From positions 124,001 through 188,000 of the forward strand of contig JAFQOG010000029.1 of assembly GCA_017420755.1 (NCBI GenBank): 64,000 bases of DNA, read 5' to 3'. This stretch comes from Clostridia bacterium. GTDB taxonomy: Bacteria; Bacillota; Clostridia; Oscillospirales; CAG-272. The translations under genes and the position numbers were made by a program. This document shows positions 1 to 7,550 of this stretch, piece by piece. The notes under the pieces were generated by a model. It was not told where the DNA came from and made no database searches. It was given only the letters and a program-made list of their open reading frames with translations. Position 1 is the stretch's first letter. Every line of letters begins with the position of its first letter.

Positions 1-7
1 TTCCAAT

Positions 8-979
8 GTGGCAAAGATAGTTCCCTTGTGTGTGGCTTTGATTATGCTTGTGGTATTTTTGATTGTGCCATTTAGCATAAGAACGGTTAAAGCCGGCGAG
101 GTTGCTGTTGTAAAGCATTTGGGCGAGGCAAGAGAAACAAAGACCGCTGGTACATATTTTGATCTATGGATAACTGAAAAGTATGAATACTACGATGCCA
201 CAGTACAAAATTTGACTATCAATACCCCGGCATATAGTAAGGATGCGCAAACAATGGAGCTTGAGATGACAGTTCAATTTCAAATTGACTCTTCAAAGGC
301 AATAGAAATTGTAAACAAATACGGAGCTCTTGAAACCTTGAGCAATAGAATTTCTAGTGTATCAATAGAAAAAACCAAGGCAATTCTTACAAAATATTCC
401 GCCATGGAGATTATTGAAAATCGTTCATCCTTATCTCCGGAGGTAGAGGAAACAATTAAGCTTGCAATTGATGAAAACTATTGTGTTAACATTGTTGCAG
501 TAGTTCTTACAAACATTGACTTTTCAGACGCCTTTGAGGCAACCGTTGAAAACAAAATGATAGCAGAGCAGGAAAAGCTAAAGGCGGAATACGAAAAGGA
601 AACTGCTATTGTAAATGCTGAAAAGGAGCTCGAGGTCGCAAAGCTAAACGCTCAAGCAAAGCTTGCACAGGCTGAGGCTGACGCAGAGGCTCAAATTAAA
701 ATCGCTGAAGCGGAGGCTACCGCAATAAAGCTAAAGTCAATTGAGGTTGCAAGATCTCTTGGCTTCAAAATCAAGACCATAACAGTTACAGCAGAGGATG
801 GAACAACATCTGTTGACTATGAAATCGATTTTGAGGGTAAGAGTGCGGACGAGGTTGCGCTTATAGTGGATTACCTAAAATATGCTGAATATCTATCTAA
901 ATGGGATGGTAAGCTACCTGAGGTTGTAACTGATGGAAATACCAATGTCATGGTTCCTACGCCGGGTACAAGTAATTGA
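8..979 (+). CDS. Band 7 / SPFH (prohibitin-like) membrane protein, possibly 5'-truncated
   Basis: One N-terminal membrane segment (about residues 5-24) is followed by a band-7/SPFH domain and then an Ala/Glu/Lys-rich coiled coil (about residues 185-240, repeated AEA and EKE patterns). This is the stomatin/prohibitin/flotillin layout, in which the protein is anchored by its N terminus and oligomerises through the coiled coil to organise membrane patches or regulate proteases. The first possible start seen is a GTG at 8, but the frame stays open to the window edge and no ribosome binding site is visible, so the true start may lie upstream. The stop lies 15 bases before the next gene's ATG, suggesting co-transcription with the acyl carrier protein. 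The family call is firm; the substrate or partner is unknown. Confidence 0.8.
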   Translation: MAKIVPLCVALIMLVVFLIVPFSIRTVKAGEVAVVKHLGEARETKTAGTYFDLWITEKYEYYDATVQNLTINTPAYSKDAQTMELEMTVQFQIDSSKAIEIVNKYGALETLSNRISSVSIEKTKAILTKYSAMEIIENRSSLSPEVEETIKLAIDENYCVNIVAVVLTNIDFSDAFEATVENKMIAEQEKLKAEYEKETAIVNAEKELEVAKLNAQAKLAQAEADAEAQIKIAEAEATAIKLKSIEVARSLGFKIKTITVTAEDGTTSVDYEIDFEGKSADEVALIVDYLKYAEYLSKWDGKLPEVVTDGNTNVMVPTPGTSN

Positions 980-994
980 TTGCTTGGAGGATTT

Positions 995-1222
995 ATGTTA
1001 GATCAAATTAAGCAAATTGTAGCAGGCTTTATGGGTATTAGAGTATCCGATGTTTTGGAAGAAAAGAATTTTTTGGATATGGGAATGGATTCCCTTACGC
1101 TTTTAAAAATAATTATGGATACTGAAAATCAGTTTGGAGTTCATTTTGAGAACGAAGAAATCGTAGAAATAAGAACTGTTATAGATATTTTTAATATTGT
1201 TGAGAAAAAACTTTCTTTGTAA
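995..1222 (+). CDS. Acyl carrier protein (phosphopantetheine-binding)
   Basis: A 75-residue protein with the carrier-protein signature DMGMDSLTLLKI. Ser33 in GMDSL is the expected 4'-phosphopantetheine attachment site. The acidic helices around it and the length fit a discrete acyl or peptidyl carrier protein in the cytoplasm. I chose the ATG at 995 because GGAGG at 986-990 sits five bases upstream; a TTG at 980 would overlap that site. No fatty-acid (fab) genes lie nearby. The neighbour is a band-7 membrane protein, so this is probably a specialised carrier and not the main fatty-acid ACP. A terminator follows directly. Confidence 0.85.
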   Translation: MLDQIKQIVAGFMGIRVSDVLEEKNFLDMGMDSLTLLKIIMDTENQFGVHFENEEIVEIRTVIDIFNIVEKKLSL

Positions 1223-1233
1223 AACAGACACAT

Positions 1234-1265
1234 ATCGCACCCTTTTTCAAGGGTGCGATTTTTTG
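1234..1265 (+). terminator. Rho-independent terminator after the carrier protein gene
   Basis: An inverted repeat, ATCGCACCCTT paired with AAGGGTGCGAT, has a short T/C loop and is followed by a run of six T. Confidence 0.9.
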
Positions 1266-1288
1266 CAAAAAAATTTTTAAAAATGGTG

Positions 1289-1317
1289 TTGACAAATATA
1301 TTAGGCAAGTGTATAAT
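1289..1317 (+). promoter_or_regulatory. Sigma-A promoter of the BlaI-like gene
   Basis: TTGACA (1289-1294) and TATAAT (1312-1317) are separated by exactly 17 bases, a perfect consensus match. The start codon follows 34 bases after the -10. I see no TACA-N2-TGTA type BlaI box over it. Confidence 0.85.
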
Positions 1318-1351
1318 ATAAGAGCGTCACAAAAAAGAAAGGGACATGAAC

Positions 1352-1729
1352 ATGGACAATTCAAGAAAGTTGCCGGAGGCAGAGTATGATGTGATGGTCG
1401 CTCTGTGGAGCAGTAAGGTCTCCCCGGTCAACACCGCATATCTCATGGAGAGTGTCGGTAAGAGCAAGGGCTGGAAAGCGCCTACTCTTATTTCGTTTCT
1501 TACAAGGCTTGAGGACAGAGGGTTCATACATTCCGAGAAAAAGGGAAAAGAGAGATATTATTACGCTGATGCAAAGAAGGAAGAATACATAAGATTCGTA
1601 ACTAATGATTTCTTGGCTAAATATCATGGTGGCTCGTTTGTAAAAATGATGAATTTACTATACGAGAACAATTCGTTATCCTCGGAGGAGCTTGATGAAA
1701 TGCTAAAATGGCTTCAAGCGCAGTATTAA
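1352..1729 (+). CDS. BlaI/MecI/CopY family transcriptional repressor
   Basis: A winged-helix repressor of about 125 residues. LPEAEYDVMVALW at the N terminus and WKAPTLISFLTRLEDRGFI in the recognition-helix/wing region are typical of the BlaI/MecI family, which dimerises through a C-terminal helical domain. Family members repress beta-lactamase, copper or cell-wall genes and are usually inactivated by a partner BlaR1 membrane peptidase. No BlaR1/M56 gene is next to this one, so the inducer is unknown. The ATG at 1352 is preferred over one at 1346 because AAAGGGA ends about eight bases before it. It is transcribed alone, between two terminators. Confidence 0.85.
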   Translation: MDNSRKLPEAEYDVMVALWSSKVSPVNTAYLMESVGKSKGWKAPTLISFLTRLEDRGFIHSEKKGKERYYYADAKKEEYIRFVTNDFLAKYHGGSFVKMMNLLYENNSLSSEELDEMLKWLQAQY

Positions 1730-1748
1730 AATGAAAATCGACATTATA

Positions 1749-1798
1749 ATCGTCGTCTAATGAAAGGAATATAGGGCCTTTTCATTAGACGAACGATT
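1749..1798. repeat. Long imperfect hairpin between the blaI-like gene and ispD
   Basis: CGTCTAATGAAAGG (1754-1767) pairs with CCTTTTCATTAGACG (1777-1791) with one bulged base. An outer AATCG/CGATT pairing extends the stem. No T run follows, so it does not look like a terminator. It could be the remnant of a small repeat element or an RNA-processing hairpin. Confidence 0.6.
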
Positions 1799-1820
1799 GT
1801 AGCGGAACAAAAATCGATTA

Positions 1821-1848
1821 AAGAACTGAAAATCAGTTCTTTTTTTCT
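1821..1848 (+). terminator. Rho-independent terminator upstream of ispD
   Basis: AAGAACTGA and TCAGTTCTT form a stem with a three-base loop, followed by a T-rich tract. Confidence 0.85.
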
Positions 1849-1916
1849 TTTTACTATTTATTTTTTCTAATAAATATGTTACAATGATATAAGAGATTAA
1901 TTTTTGGAGAAGTATT

Positions 1917-2660
1917 ATGCTAAAAATATTCAGCAAAATGGCAAAATTGTTCGAATCCTTAAAGCAACCTTTTACCTCTGCCATCATTTTATGCGCCGGC
2001 GCATCTACTAGATTTGGCTCTAATAAGCAAATGGCAACAGTGTGTGGAAAAACCGTTGCGGAAAGAACAATAAGCGTTTTTCAAGACTCTTATGTAATAA
2101 ATGAAATTATTCTTGTAGTTCCCAAGGACGATTTAGACTCTTACAAGGAGTTAGTCGTTTTGGGGGACTTTAAAAAGGTAAGCGCTATTGTTACAGGCGG
2201 AGAAACAAGGCAATTGTCTGCACTTAGAGGCTTGAAGCATATTTCGAAGAAGGCTAAATATGTCGCTATTCATGATGGCGCAAGATGCCTTATTACCGAG
2301 GAAATAATTGAAATGGTATTAGCAGAGGCGTTTGAGCATAAATGTGCAACATCTGCCACTAGAATGACCGATACTGTAAAAAGATCGGCAGAAGACGATT
2401 TTGTTGAGGCCACAGTTGACAGAGAAATGCTTTGGACTGTTCAAACACCACAGATATTCGAAGCGGAGCTTTATCAAGTGGCATCTTATAATGCTAAGCA
2501 AAAAGGAATTGTTGCAACCGATGATTGTATGCTTTTGGAAGCGATTGGCTACAAGGTTAAGCTAGTAGAAACAGGAAAAGAGAATATAAAAATTACTCAT
2601 CCTGCAGATATTGTTTTGGCGGAATATATTATAAATAGCAGAAATGGAGATAACCAATGA
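1917..2660 (+). CDS. ispD: 2-C-methyl-D-erythritol 4-phosphate cytidylyltransferase
   Basis: Transfers CMP from CTP to 2-C-methyl-D-erythritol 4-phosphate, the third step of the MEP isoprenoid pathway. The protein (247 residues) has the nucleotide-binding start [17 protein letters not shown] (about residue 22), the HDGARCLI segment, and the [10 protein letters not shown] region typical of IspD. An extension of about 20 residues precedes the usual start of the family. The ATG at 1917 is supported by GGAGA seven bases upstream. The last codons overlap ispF by four bases (ATGA), so the two genes are translationally coupled. Confidence 0.95.
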   Translation: MLKIFSKMAKLFESLKQPFTSAIILCAGASTRFGSNKQMATVCGKTVAERTISVFQDSYVINEIILVVPKDDLDSYKELVVLGDFKKVSAIVTGGETRQLSALRGLKHISKKAKYVAIHDGARCLITEEIIEMVLAEAFEHKCATSATRMTDTVKRSAEDDFVEATVDREMLWTVQTPQIFEAELYQVASYNAKQKGIVATDDCMLLEAIGYKVKLVETGKENIKITHPADIVLAEYIINSRNGDNQ

Positions 2661-3136
2661 GAATAGGACACGGATATGATGTTCATAGATTTGGTGAGGG
2701 AAGCTTTATTACAATAGGTGGAATTACAATCCCGTACGAAAAGGGCTTAATTGCCCATTCCGATGGAGATGTGCTTATTCACGCGATTGCTGACTCTCTT
2801 TTGGGAGCGTCGGGAGAAAGAGATATTGGTTATCATTTTCCCGACACAGATAAAGCATTTGAAAATGTTGATAGCAAAATTTTGCTAAAAAGGGTTCTTG
2901 AAATTATTTCAAAAAAAGGACTAAAAATTGAATATATAGACTCTACAATTATAGCGCAAGCCCCTAAAATGTCACCACATATCGAAAAAATGAGAATGGC
3001 TCTTGCTGAGGTTCTCGAAATTAGTGTTGATCGAATAAATGTAAAGGCGACAACAGAGGAGCATCTTGGGTTTACAGGAAGAAAAGAGGGCATTAGCGCT
3101 CATTCAGTATGTATTTTAAAGGAAAATAATGAATAA
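2657..3136 (+). CDS. ispF: 2-C-methyl-D-erythritol 2,4-cyclodiphosphate synthase
   Basis: Cyclises CDP-methylerythritol 2-phosphate to MEcPP with release of CMP, the fifth MEP step. At 159 residues it is family-typical. The start [11 protein letters not shown] carries the metal-binding Asp and His, and [17 protein letters not shown] is the second signature. Its start overlaps the ispD stop (ATGA). The stop codon lies within the left arm of a long hairpin (3128-3195). Confidence 0.96.
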   Translation: MRIGHGYDVHRFGEGSFITIGGITIPYEKGLIAHSDGDVLIHAIADSLLGASGERDIGYHFPDTDKAFENVDSKILLKRVLEIISKKGLKIEYIDSTIIAQAPKMSPHIEKMRMALAEVLEISVDRINVKATTEEHLGFTGRKEGISAHSVCILKENNE

Positions 3137-3222
3137 GGATAGGAAAATCGATCACACATCTTGATTTTTAAAGTTCTTATCCTATCCTCATTCATGAGTA
3201 TTATCTCTTTAATATAATACTC
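3128..3222. repeat. Two consecutive hairpins between ispF and rpe
   Basis: Arm one (about 3129-3145, containing ATGAATAAGGATAGGA) pairs with TCCTATCCTCATTCAT (about 3180-3195) with one mismatch. Immediately after it, GAGTATTAT (3196-3204) pairs perfectly with ATAATACTC (3214-3222). Neither is followed by a clear T run. The first includes the ispF stop codon. Confidence 0.65.
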
Positions 3223-3272
3223 AAAGTACTAAATTTTGACACATAAAAACAAAAAATGACAAGAGGTATATT

Positions 3273-3929
3273 ATGAAGCATCTTTCACCATCTATTCTAG
3301 CAAGCGATTTGCTAAATTTAGGCAATGAAATAAAGAAAATCGAGGCATCAGGCGCACAATATGTTCATATTGATATTATGGACGGATGCTTTGTTCCTAA
3401 TATTTCATTTGGCATGCCCATTATTTCTGCAGTTAGGAGAACAACAGAGCTTGTGTTAGATGTGCACGCTATGATTGTTGAGCCTCAAAGATATATAGAC
3501 GATTTTATTAAATGTGGTGCAGATATAATTACCTTCCATATAGAAGCAGTAAATGATACTATTGCAAAAGAGATTATTGAAAAAATAAAGACTAATGGAA
3601 AAAAAGTTGGCATTTCAATAAAGCCCAAAACACCTGCATCTGCTGTTTTACCATATGTTGAAATGATTGATATGGTATTGGTAATGACTGTAGAACCAGG
3701 CTTTGGTGGTCAAAAATTCATGAATGAAACAATGCCCAAAATAACCGAAATTAGAGAATATGCTGATAAAATTGGTAAAAAGCTTGACATAGAGGTCGAT
3801 GGCGGAATTAACGATACCACAATTGCCATTGCAGGTAAGGCTGGCGCTAATATCTTTGTTTTAGGAACGGGATTTTTTAAAAGCGAAGCCCCAGTTGTAG
3901 CCGAAGAAATTCTTGCAAAAGCGGAGTAA
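3273..3929 (+). CDS. rpe: Ribulose-phosphate 3-epimerase
   Basis: Interconverts D-ribulose 5-phosphate and D-xylulose 5-phosphate in the pentose phosphate pathway, with a TIM-barrel fold and a bound divalent metal. Signatures seen in the 218 residues: LSPSILASDLLNLG at the N terminus, HIDIMDGCFVPNISFG with the metal-binding His and catalytic Asp, MTVEPGFGGQKF, and the second catalytic Asp in EVDGGIN. An AGAGG site precedes the ATG. One base separates it from the next gene, so they are probably co-transcribed. Confidence 0.96.
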   Translation: MKHLSPSILASDLLNLGNEIKKIEASGAQYVHIDIMDGCFVPNISFGMPIISAVRRTTELVLDVHAMIVEPQRYIDDFIKCGADIITFHIEAVNDTIAKEIIEKIKTNGKKVGISIKPKTPASAVLPYVEMIDMVLVMTVEPGFGGQKFMNETMPKITEIREYADKIGKKLDIEVDGGINDTTIAIAGKAGANIFVLGTGFFKSEAPVVAEEILAKAE

Positions 3930-3930
3930 T

Positions 3931-4413
3931 ATGAAAAATAAAGTAATTTTAATTTGTTCTTGGATATGTGTAGCTCTCACTATGCTTATGATATTTTGCT
4001 TTTCGTCAGAGGACGCTGAAAAATCTAGCGAAACAAGTTCTGAGGTTATAGAGGGCGTTTTGGATATAGTTTTGCCAAAGGATGAAATAACGCCTGAGGT
4101 TGTAAAAAAATATCAATTTCCATTTAGAAAAGCAGCCCATTTTGGAATTTATATGCTTTTGGGCTTTTGTCTTGCTAACGCGTTCCAATTTTCTATAAAG
4201 AAAAAATGGTATATTTCTTATCCGTGCTCGCTTGCTAGTGGAATTGTATATTCCATAACTGACGAGTGGCATCAAGGCTTCTCCAAAGGACGCGGACCTA
4301 GCGCAAGGGATGTTTTAATAGATAGCTCTGGCGTGCTTGTTGGAATTCTTATATTTTTAGCCGTTTTTTATCTATATAATTATATGAAATCTAAAAAGCC
4401 TATCAATTTATGA
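3931..4413 (+). CDS. VanZ-like family membrane protein
   Basis: A 160-residue integral membrane protein with an N-terminal hydrophobic segment and three further ones. RKAAHFGIYMLLGF and DEWHQGFSKGRGPSARDVLIDSSG are the conserved VanZ-family signatures. VanZ in enterococci gives low-level teicoplanin resistance. Most chromosomal relatives have no known role, so I do not infer a resistance function. The ATG at 3931, preceded by GCGGAG, starts right after the rpe stop; an upstream in-frame TTG overlapping rpe is less likely. Its stop lies inside a bidirectional terminator shared with the convergent gene. Confidence 0.8.
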   Translation: MKNKVILICSWICVALTMLMIFCFSSEDAEKSSETSSEVIEGVLDIVLPKDEITPEVVKKYQFPFRKAAHFGIYMLLGFCLANAFQFSIKKKWYISYPCSLASGIVYSITDEWHQGFSKGRGPSARDVLIDSSGVLVGILIFLAVFYLYNYMKSKKPINL

Positions 4414-4423
4414 TAGGCTTTTT
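4393..4423. terminator. Bidirectional terminator between vanZ-like gene and cysteine desulfurase
   Basis: AAAAAGCCTATCA pairs with TGATAGGCTTTTT around a four-base loop. It has A and T runs on both sides and overlaps the stop codons of both convergent genes. Confidence 0.9.
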
Positions 4424-5554
4424 GTATTCCTTAATTATTTCGCAAATTGCCTCGTAAAAGGAAAAAATCTCTTTTTTAGTATTAAAAACGCTAAATCCAA
4501 TCCTAAGAGCTCCACCGGGACCTGTTTTTAGCTTTTGGTGGGCAAGAGGAGCGCAATGAAAGCCACCTCTTGTGCAAATTCCTCGCTTGTCAAGCTCGGA
4601 ACTGACAATCGAAGCAGGTAGCCCCTTGATATTGAACATAAGAGTATTTCCGGGATATGAGTTCATTTTATAAACGATTATTCGTTTGTTTATACTTAGT
4701 AAATCCAAAGCGGTTTTATAAAGCTCCTCTTCATAAGCTCTTATATTATCAATTCCTATATCTGTAAGCCATTTTAAAGACTCATAAAGCCCTGAAATCA
4801 ATGGCGTTGACATTGTTCCAGCCTCGTATCTTTCGGGCAAAAAATCGGGCATTTCGCTCTCTAATGAGTTTATGCCTGTTCCACCCTCGATTATGATTTT
4901 GCCAATGATATCGTCATTAAAAATAATCATACCAAGTCCTTGAGGACCATACAAGGATTTGTGGGCCGGAATACATAGTGCATCGATACACATATCGTGA
5001 ACATTAATTTGATGCACACCCGCGCTTTGCGCACCGTCAACTATAAAAGTGATGCCTTTTTCACGACATAACGCACCGATTTCCTTGATAGGAAGCCGTC
5101 GCTCACCTACATTTGAGCAATGTGTGCAAATCAGCATATTTGTATCACTCGTAATGGAGTCCTCAATGCTTTTTAATATATCCTCGCAAGCTCCGTCAGT
5201 GCAGAAAAGGCTGTAAGAGCATAAATTTTGGCGAGAAAGAGATATTATAGGGCGTAGAACCGCATTGTGCTCAATATCGCTAATTAACACATGACTATGG
5301 GGCTTTAAAAGGGATTTGATGGCAATATTTAAAGCGTAGGTCGTGTTATAGGTGAAAATCACATTTTCACTTGATGCACCAAAAATTTTGGCAAGTAAAG
5401 CTCTGGTGTCATAAATTTTCTCGGCACTTTTAATAGATAGAGAATGTGAGCTTCTACCGGGATTTCCGCAATAGAATTTAATACATTTAGATATTTCCTC
5501 ACTAAGACAGTTAGGCTTAGGAAAGGTAGTTGCAGGATTATCGAAATAAATCAT
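4403..5554 (-). CDS. Cysteine desulfurase family PLP enzyme (TIGR01977 type)
   Basis: A class V aminotransferase-fold enzyme of 383 residues. MIYFDNPATTFPKP at the N terminus, the PLP-binding lysine in PAHKSLYGPQG and the persulfide cysteine in RGGFHCAPLAH match the SufS/CsdA-related group usually labelled 'cysteine desulfurase family protein'. Such enzymes take sulfur from cysteine, or selenium from selenocysteine. The gene starts two bases after the stop of a DUF3343 gene, so the two are coupled. DUF3343 proteins are thought to carry the S or Se. No iron-sulfur scaffold (sufBCD, iscU) is adjacent, so housekeeping Fe-S assembly is unlikely. Confidence 0.85.
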   Translation of the reverse strand: MIYFDNPATTFPKPNCLSEEISKCIKFYCGNPGRSSHSLSIKSAEKIYDTRALLAKIFGASSENVIFTYNTTYALNIAIKSLLKPHSHVLISDIEHNAVLRPIISLSRQNLCSYSLFCTDGACEDILKSIEDSITSDTNMLICTHCSNVGERRLPIKEIGALCREKGITFIVDGAQSAGVHQINVHDMCIDALCIPAHKSLYGPQGLGMIIFNDDIIGKIIIEGGTGINSLESEMPDFLPERYEAGTMSTPLISGLYESLKWLTDIGIDNIRAYEEELYKTALDLLSINKRIIVYKMNSYPGNTLMFNIKGLPASIVSSELDKRGICTRGGFHCAPLAHQKLKTGPGGALRIGFSVFNTKKEIFSFYEAICEIIKEYKKPIIN

Positions 5555-5556
5555 AA

Positions 5557-5772
5557 TTACAAATTTATTATTTCTGTATAATTAATGCGCCTCCGCATTA
5601 GAGCATCGGTTACAGAATTTAAATTTATACAATCAAATTTGATGCCATACGCACAGCCATTATGAGTCATTCGAGGCTCTAGCTTTATTATTTCAGCGCT
5701 AATATTAGCCTCAGCTAAGGCTCTTTTGGCTTTTAAAGCATAGGTCATTGATTTTAAGGAAGCAACACACAA
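5557..5772 (-). CDS. DUF3343 putative Se/S carrier-like protein
   Basis: A 71-residue protein whose pattern (S.TYALKAKRAL near the start, then NGCAYGI) matches the DUF3343 'putative Se/S carrier-like' family. The cysteine in GCAYGI is the expected sulfur- or selenium-bearing residue. The start is TTG: a strong AAAGGAGG lies nine bases before it in the transcript and the family homology begins there. The first codons also include a second cysteine (residue 2). It is the first gene of a two-gene unit with the cysteine desulfurase downstream, a pairing often seen in Clostridia. Confidence 0.75.
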   Translation of the reverse strand: MCVASLKSMTYALKAKRALAEANISAEIIKLEPRMTHNGCAYGIKFDCINLNSVTDALMRRRINYTEIINL

Positions 5773-5832
5773 AAAGCTTCACCTCCTTTAAGATGCCTAA
5801 TTTTAATATATGCAAAAATTAGAAATTAGCAA

Positions 5833-5860
5833 ATAAAAAGCCCCGAAAAATCGGGGCTTT
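5833..5860 (-). terminator. Rho-independent terminator after mgtE
   Basis: Read on the minus strand: AAAGCCCCGA, loop of four, TCGGGGCTTT, then TTATTT. Confidence 0.9.
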
Positions 5861-5870
5861 GGTGTTTTAA

Positions 5871-7259
5871 TTATAATCCTAAAATTGATGAAGCAATATT
5901 GAAATAAATTAAAAGAGAAACCGCATCAATAATTGTGGTGATAAACGGGCTTGCCATAACTGCAGGGTCAAAGCCGATACGCTTTGCGATAATTGGAAGC
6001 GTGCAACCAACAATTTTTGCTACAATAACAACCAAAACTAAGGTTAAGGAAACGGTTAAGGCAACTTGAACCGTTATGCTTGGGTTATTAAATAACAAAT
6101 TGTCAACAAGCATCATTTTTCCAAAATTGACAACAGCCAAGGAGAAGCTACAAAGAAGCGAAACTCTAAGCTCCTTAAATATTATGCTTAAAATATCACC
6201 CATTCGTATCTCTTCAACTGCAAGACCACGAATAATAGTAACAGACGATTGACCACCTGCGTTACCACCTGTACCCATAAGCATGGGAATGAAAGCGATT
6301 AGAGCAGTGCCGGCAACAGATGCGACCAGCTTATCCTCAAAATATGTGATAATAGCACCTGTAAAGGTTGCCGAAAGCATGAGCAAAAATAGCCAAGGAA
6401 TACGATTTTTCCAAATTTCAAAGACGCTAGTGCTTAAATAAGGCTTGTCTGAGGGAACGATACCTGCCATTTTTTCAACATCCTCGGTTGCTTCCTCTTC
6501 CATTACATCGATAGCGTCATCGACTGTAACGATACCGACAAGTCTGCCTTCCTTATCAACAACAGGAAGCGCCAAAAGGTCATATTTACTCATTTCCTTA
6601 ACTACAACCTCTTTGTCCTCGTCAGTATGGGCAACAATCATATTAGTTTCCATGATGTCGCCAATAATTTGCTCATCATCAGAGAGTAAAAGAGTTTTTG
6701 CAGTAATAAATCCTAAAAGGGTTCTGTCAGGCTTTGTTACATAACAGGTATAAATAGTTTCCTTGTCAACACCTGTACGCTTTATGTGCTTTAAGGCATC
6801 TGCTACGGTAATATTTTCATTTAGACGAACATATTCCGTTGTCATAATGCTTCCGGCAGAATCGTCAGGATATTTTAAAATTTCATTAATGGTTTTTCTT
6901 GCCTCGCTAGTAGAGTTTTTAATAATTCTTCTAACTACATTTGCGGGCATTTCTTCAATAATATCGACAGTATCGTCGATATATAGCTCGTCAAGAATTT
7001 CTTTAATTTCAGAATCTGTAAAGGAAGAAAGGAGAAGCTCTTGTGTTTCACTTTCCATTTCTACAAACGCCTCAGACGCTAAATCCTTTGGCAAAACCCT
7101 AAATAAAATGCAAATCTTTTTATCAGGGAATTCTTCCATTACAAGAGCAATATCAGCAGGCTCCATTTCCTGAAGAAGAATTTTGAGAGCATAATAGTTT
7201 TTTTCTTCAAGAAGCCTTCCGGCCTCTTCAACAATTTCCATGAGCTCTTCAAGTTCCAT
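5871..7259 (-). CDS. mgtE: MgtE-family magnesium transporter
   Basis: Mg2+ channel/transporter of 462 residues. An N-terminal helical domain (about 1-130) rich in acidic residues is followed by two CBS domains (about 135-255) that sense cytosolic Mg2+. A five-helix membrane domain (about 285-460) contains PMLMGTGGNAGGQSS, the signature of the ion pathway, and DPAVMASPFITTIIDA near the end. The start is well supported by GGAGG eight bases upstream. The gene stands alone behind a structured leader (7283-7395) that may control it, and ends at a strong terminator. Confidence 0.95.
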   Translation of the reverse strand: MELEELMEIVEEAGRLLEEKNYYALKILLQEMEPADIALVMEEFPDKKICILFRVLPKDLASEAFVEMESETQELLLSSFTDSEIKEILDELYIDDTVDIIEEMPANVVRRIIKNSTSEARKTINEILKYPDDSAGSIMTTEYVRLNENITVADALKHIKRTGVDKETIYTCYVTKPDRTLLGFITAKTLLLSDDEQIIGDIMETNMIVAHTDEDKEVVVKEMSKYDLLALPVVDKEGRLVGIVTVDDAIDVMEEEATEDVEKMAGIVPSDKPYLSTSVFEIWKNRIPWLFLLMLSATFTGAIITYFEDKLVASVAGTALIAFIPMLMGTGGNAGGQSSVTIIRGLAVEEIRMGDILSIIFKELRVSLLCSFSLAVVNFGKMMLVDNLLFNNPSITVQVALTVSLTLVLVVIVAKIVGCTLPIIAKRIGFDPAVMASPFITTIIDAVSLLIYFNIASSILGL

Positions 7260-7282
7260 TGCTTTACCTCCATATAAATTTT

Positions 7283-7395
7283 ATGAAGGTGAAGAGAACA
7301 AGGTATCTTGCGTTAAAATCTGTAAACGCAAGCATAAATATTTTGTTCTAAACACCCTCGGGGAACGGAATTACCGTTATCGACGCTTACGTCCA
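7283..7395 (-). promoter_or_regulatory. Structured 5' leader of mgtE, candidate riboswitch of unrecognised class
   Basis: On the minus strand the leader can form these helices. GACG/CGTC (7382-7393). AACGG/CCGTT (7364-7378). A composite arm of GAACAA/TTGTTC (7343-7348 with 7296-7301) enclosing CTTGCGTT/AACGCAAG (7325-7332 with 7307-7314). A closing helix GAGGGTG/CACCTTC (7353-7359 with 7285-7291). The closing helix needs a G-U pair that becomes an A-C mismatch on the other strand, which supports transcription toward mgtE. It does not match the M-box consensus as I know it. Mg2+ or another ligand is an inference from the gene it precedes. Confidence 0.55.
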
Positions 7396-7550
7396 CAATT
7401 TTCAACTCCTTTTCAAATATATTATATATAATAATTATAATTTTATTTTTAGGAAAAATCAATAGAAATTTTCAAAAAAATTTTCAAAAAGCAAAATAAA
7501 ATTAAAATGCTGTAAAAAATACTCTTCAAGCTTGCAAAATAATTCTGTAT

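Noticed and set aside
1289..1345. BlaI operator over its own promoter
   Set aside because: No TACA-N2-TGTA type dyad is visible between the -35 and the start codon.
3237..3272. Promoter for rpe at TTGACA (3237-3242)
   Set aside because: The only -10-like TATATT is 25 bases away and overlaps the ribosome binding site.
7283..7395. M-box (ykoK) magnesium riboswitch
   Set aside because: The conserved GGTGAGG and CAGTGCTAAAGC-type elements of the class are not found; kept as an unassigned leader.
7240..7431. Open frame on the + strand over the mgtE leader
   Set aside because: No binding site, starts inside mgtE, and the sequence is better explained as structured RNA on the minus strand.
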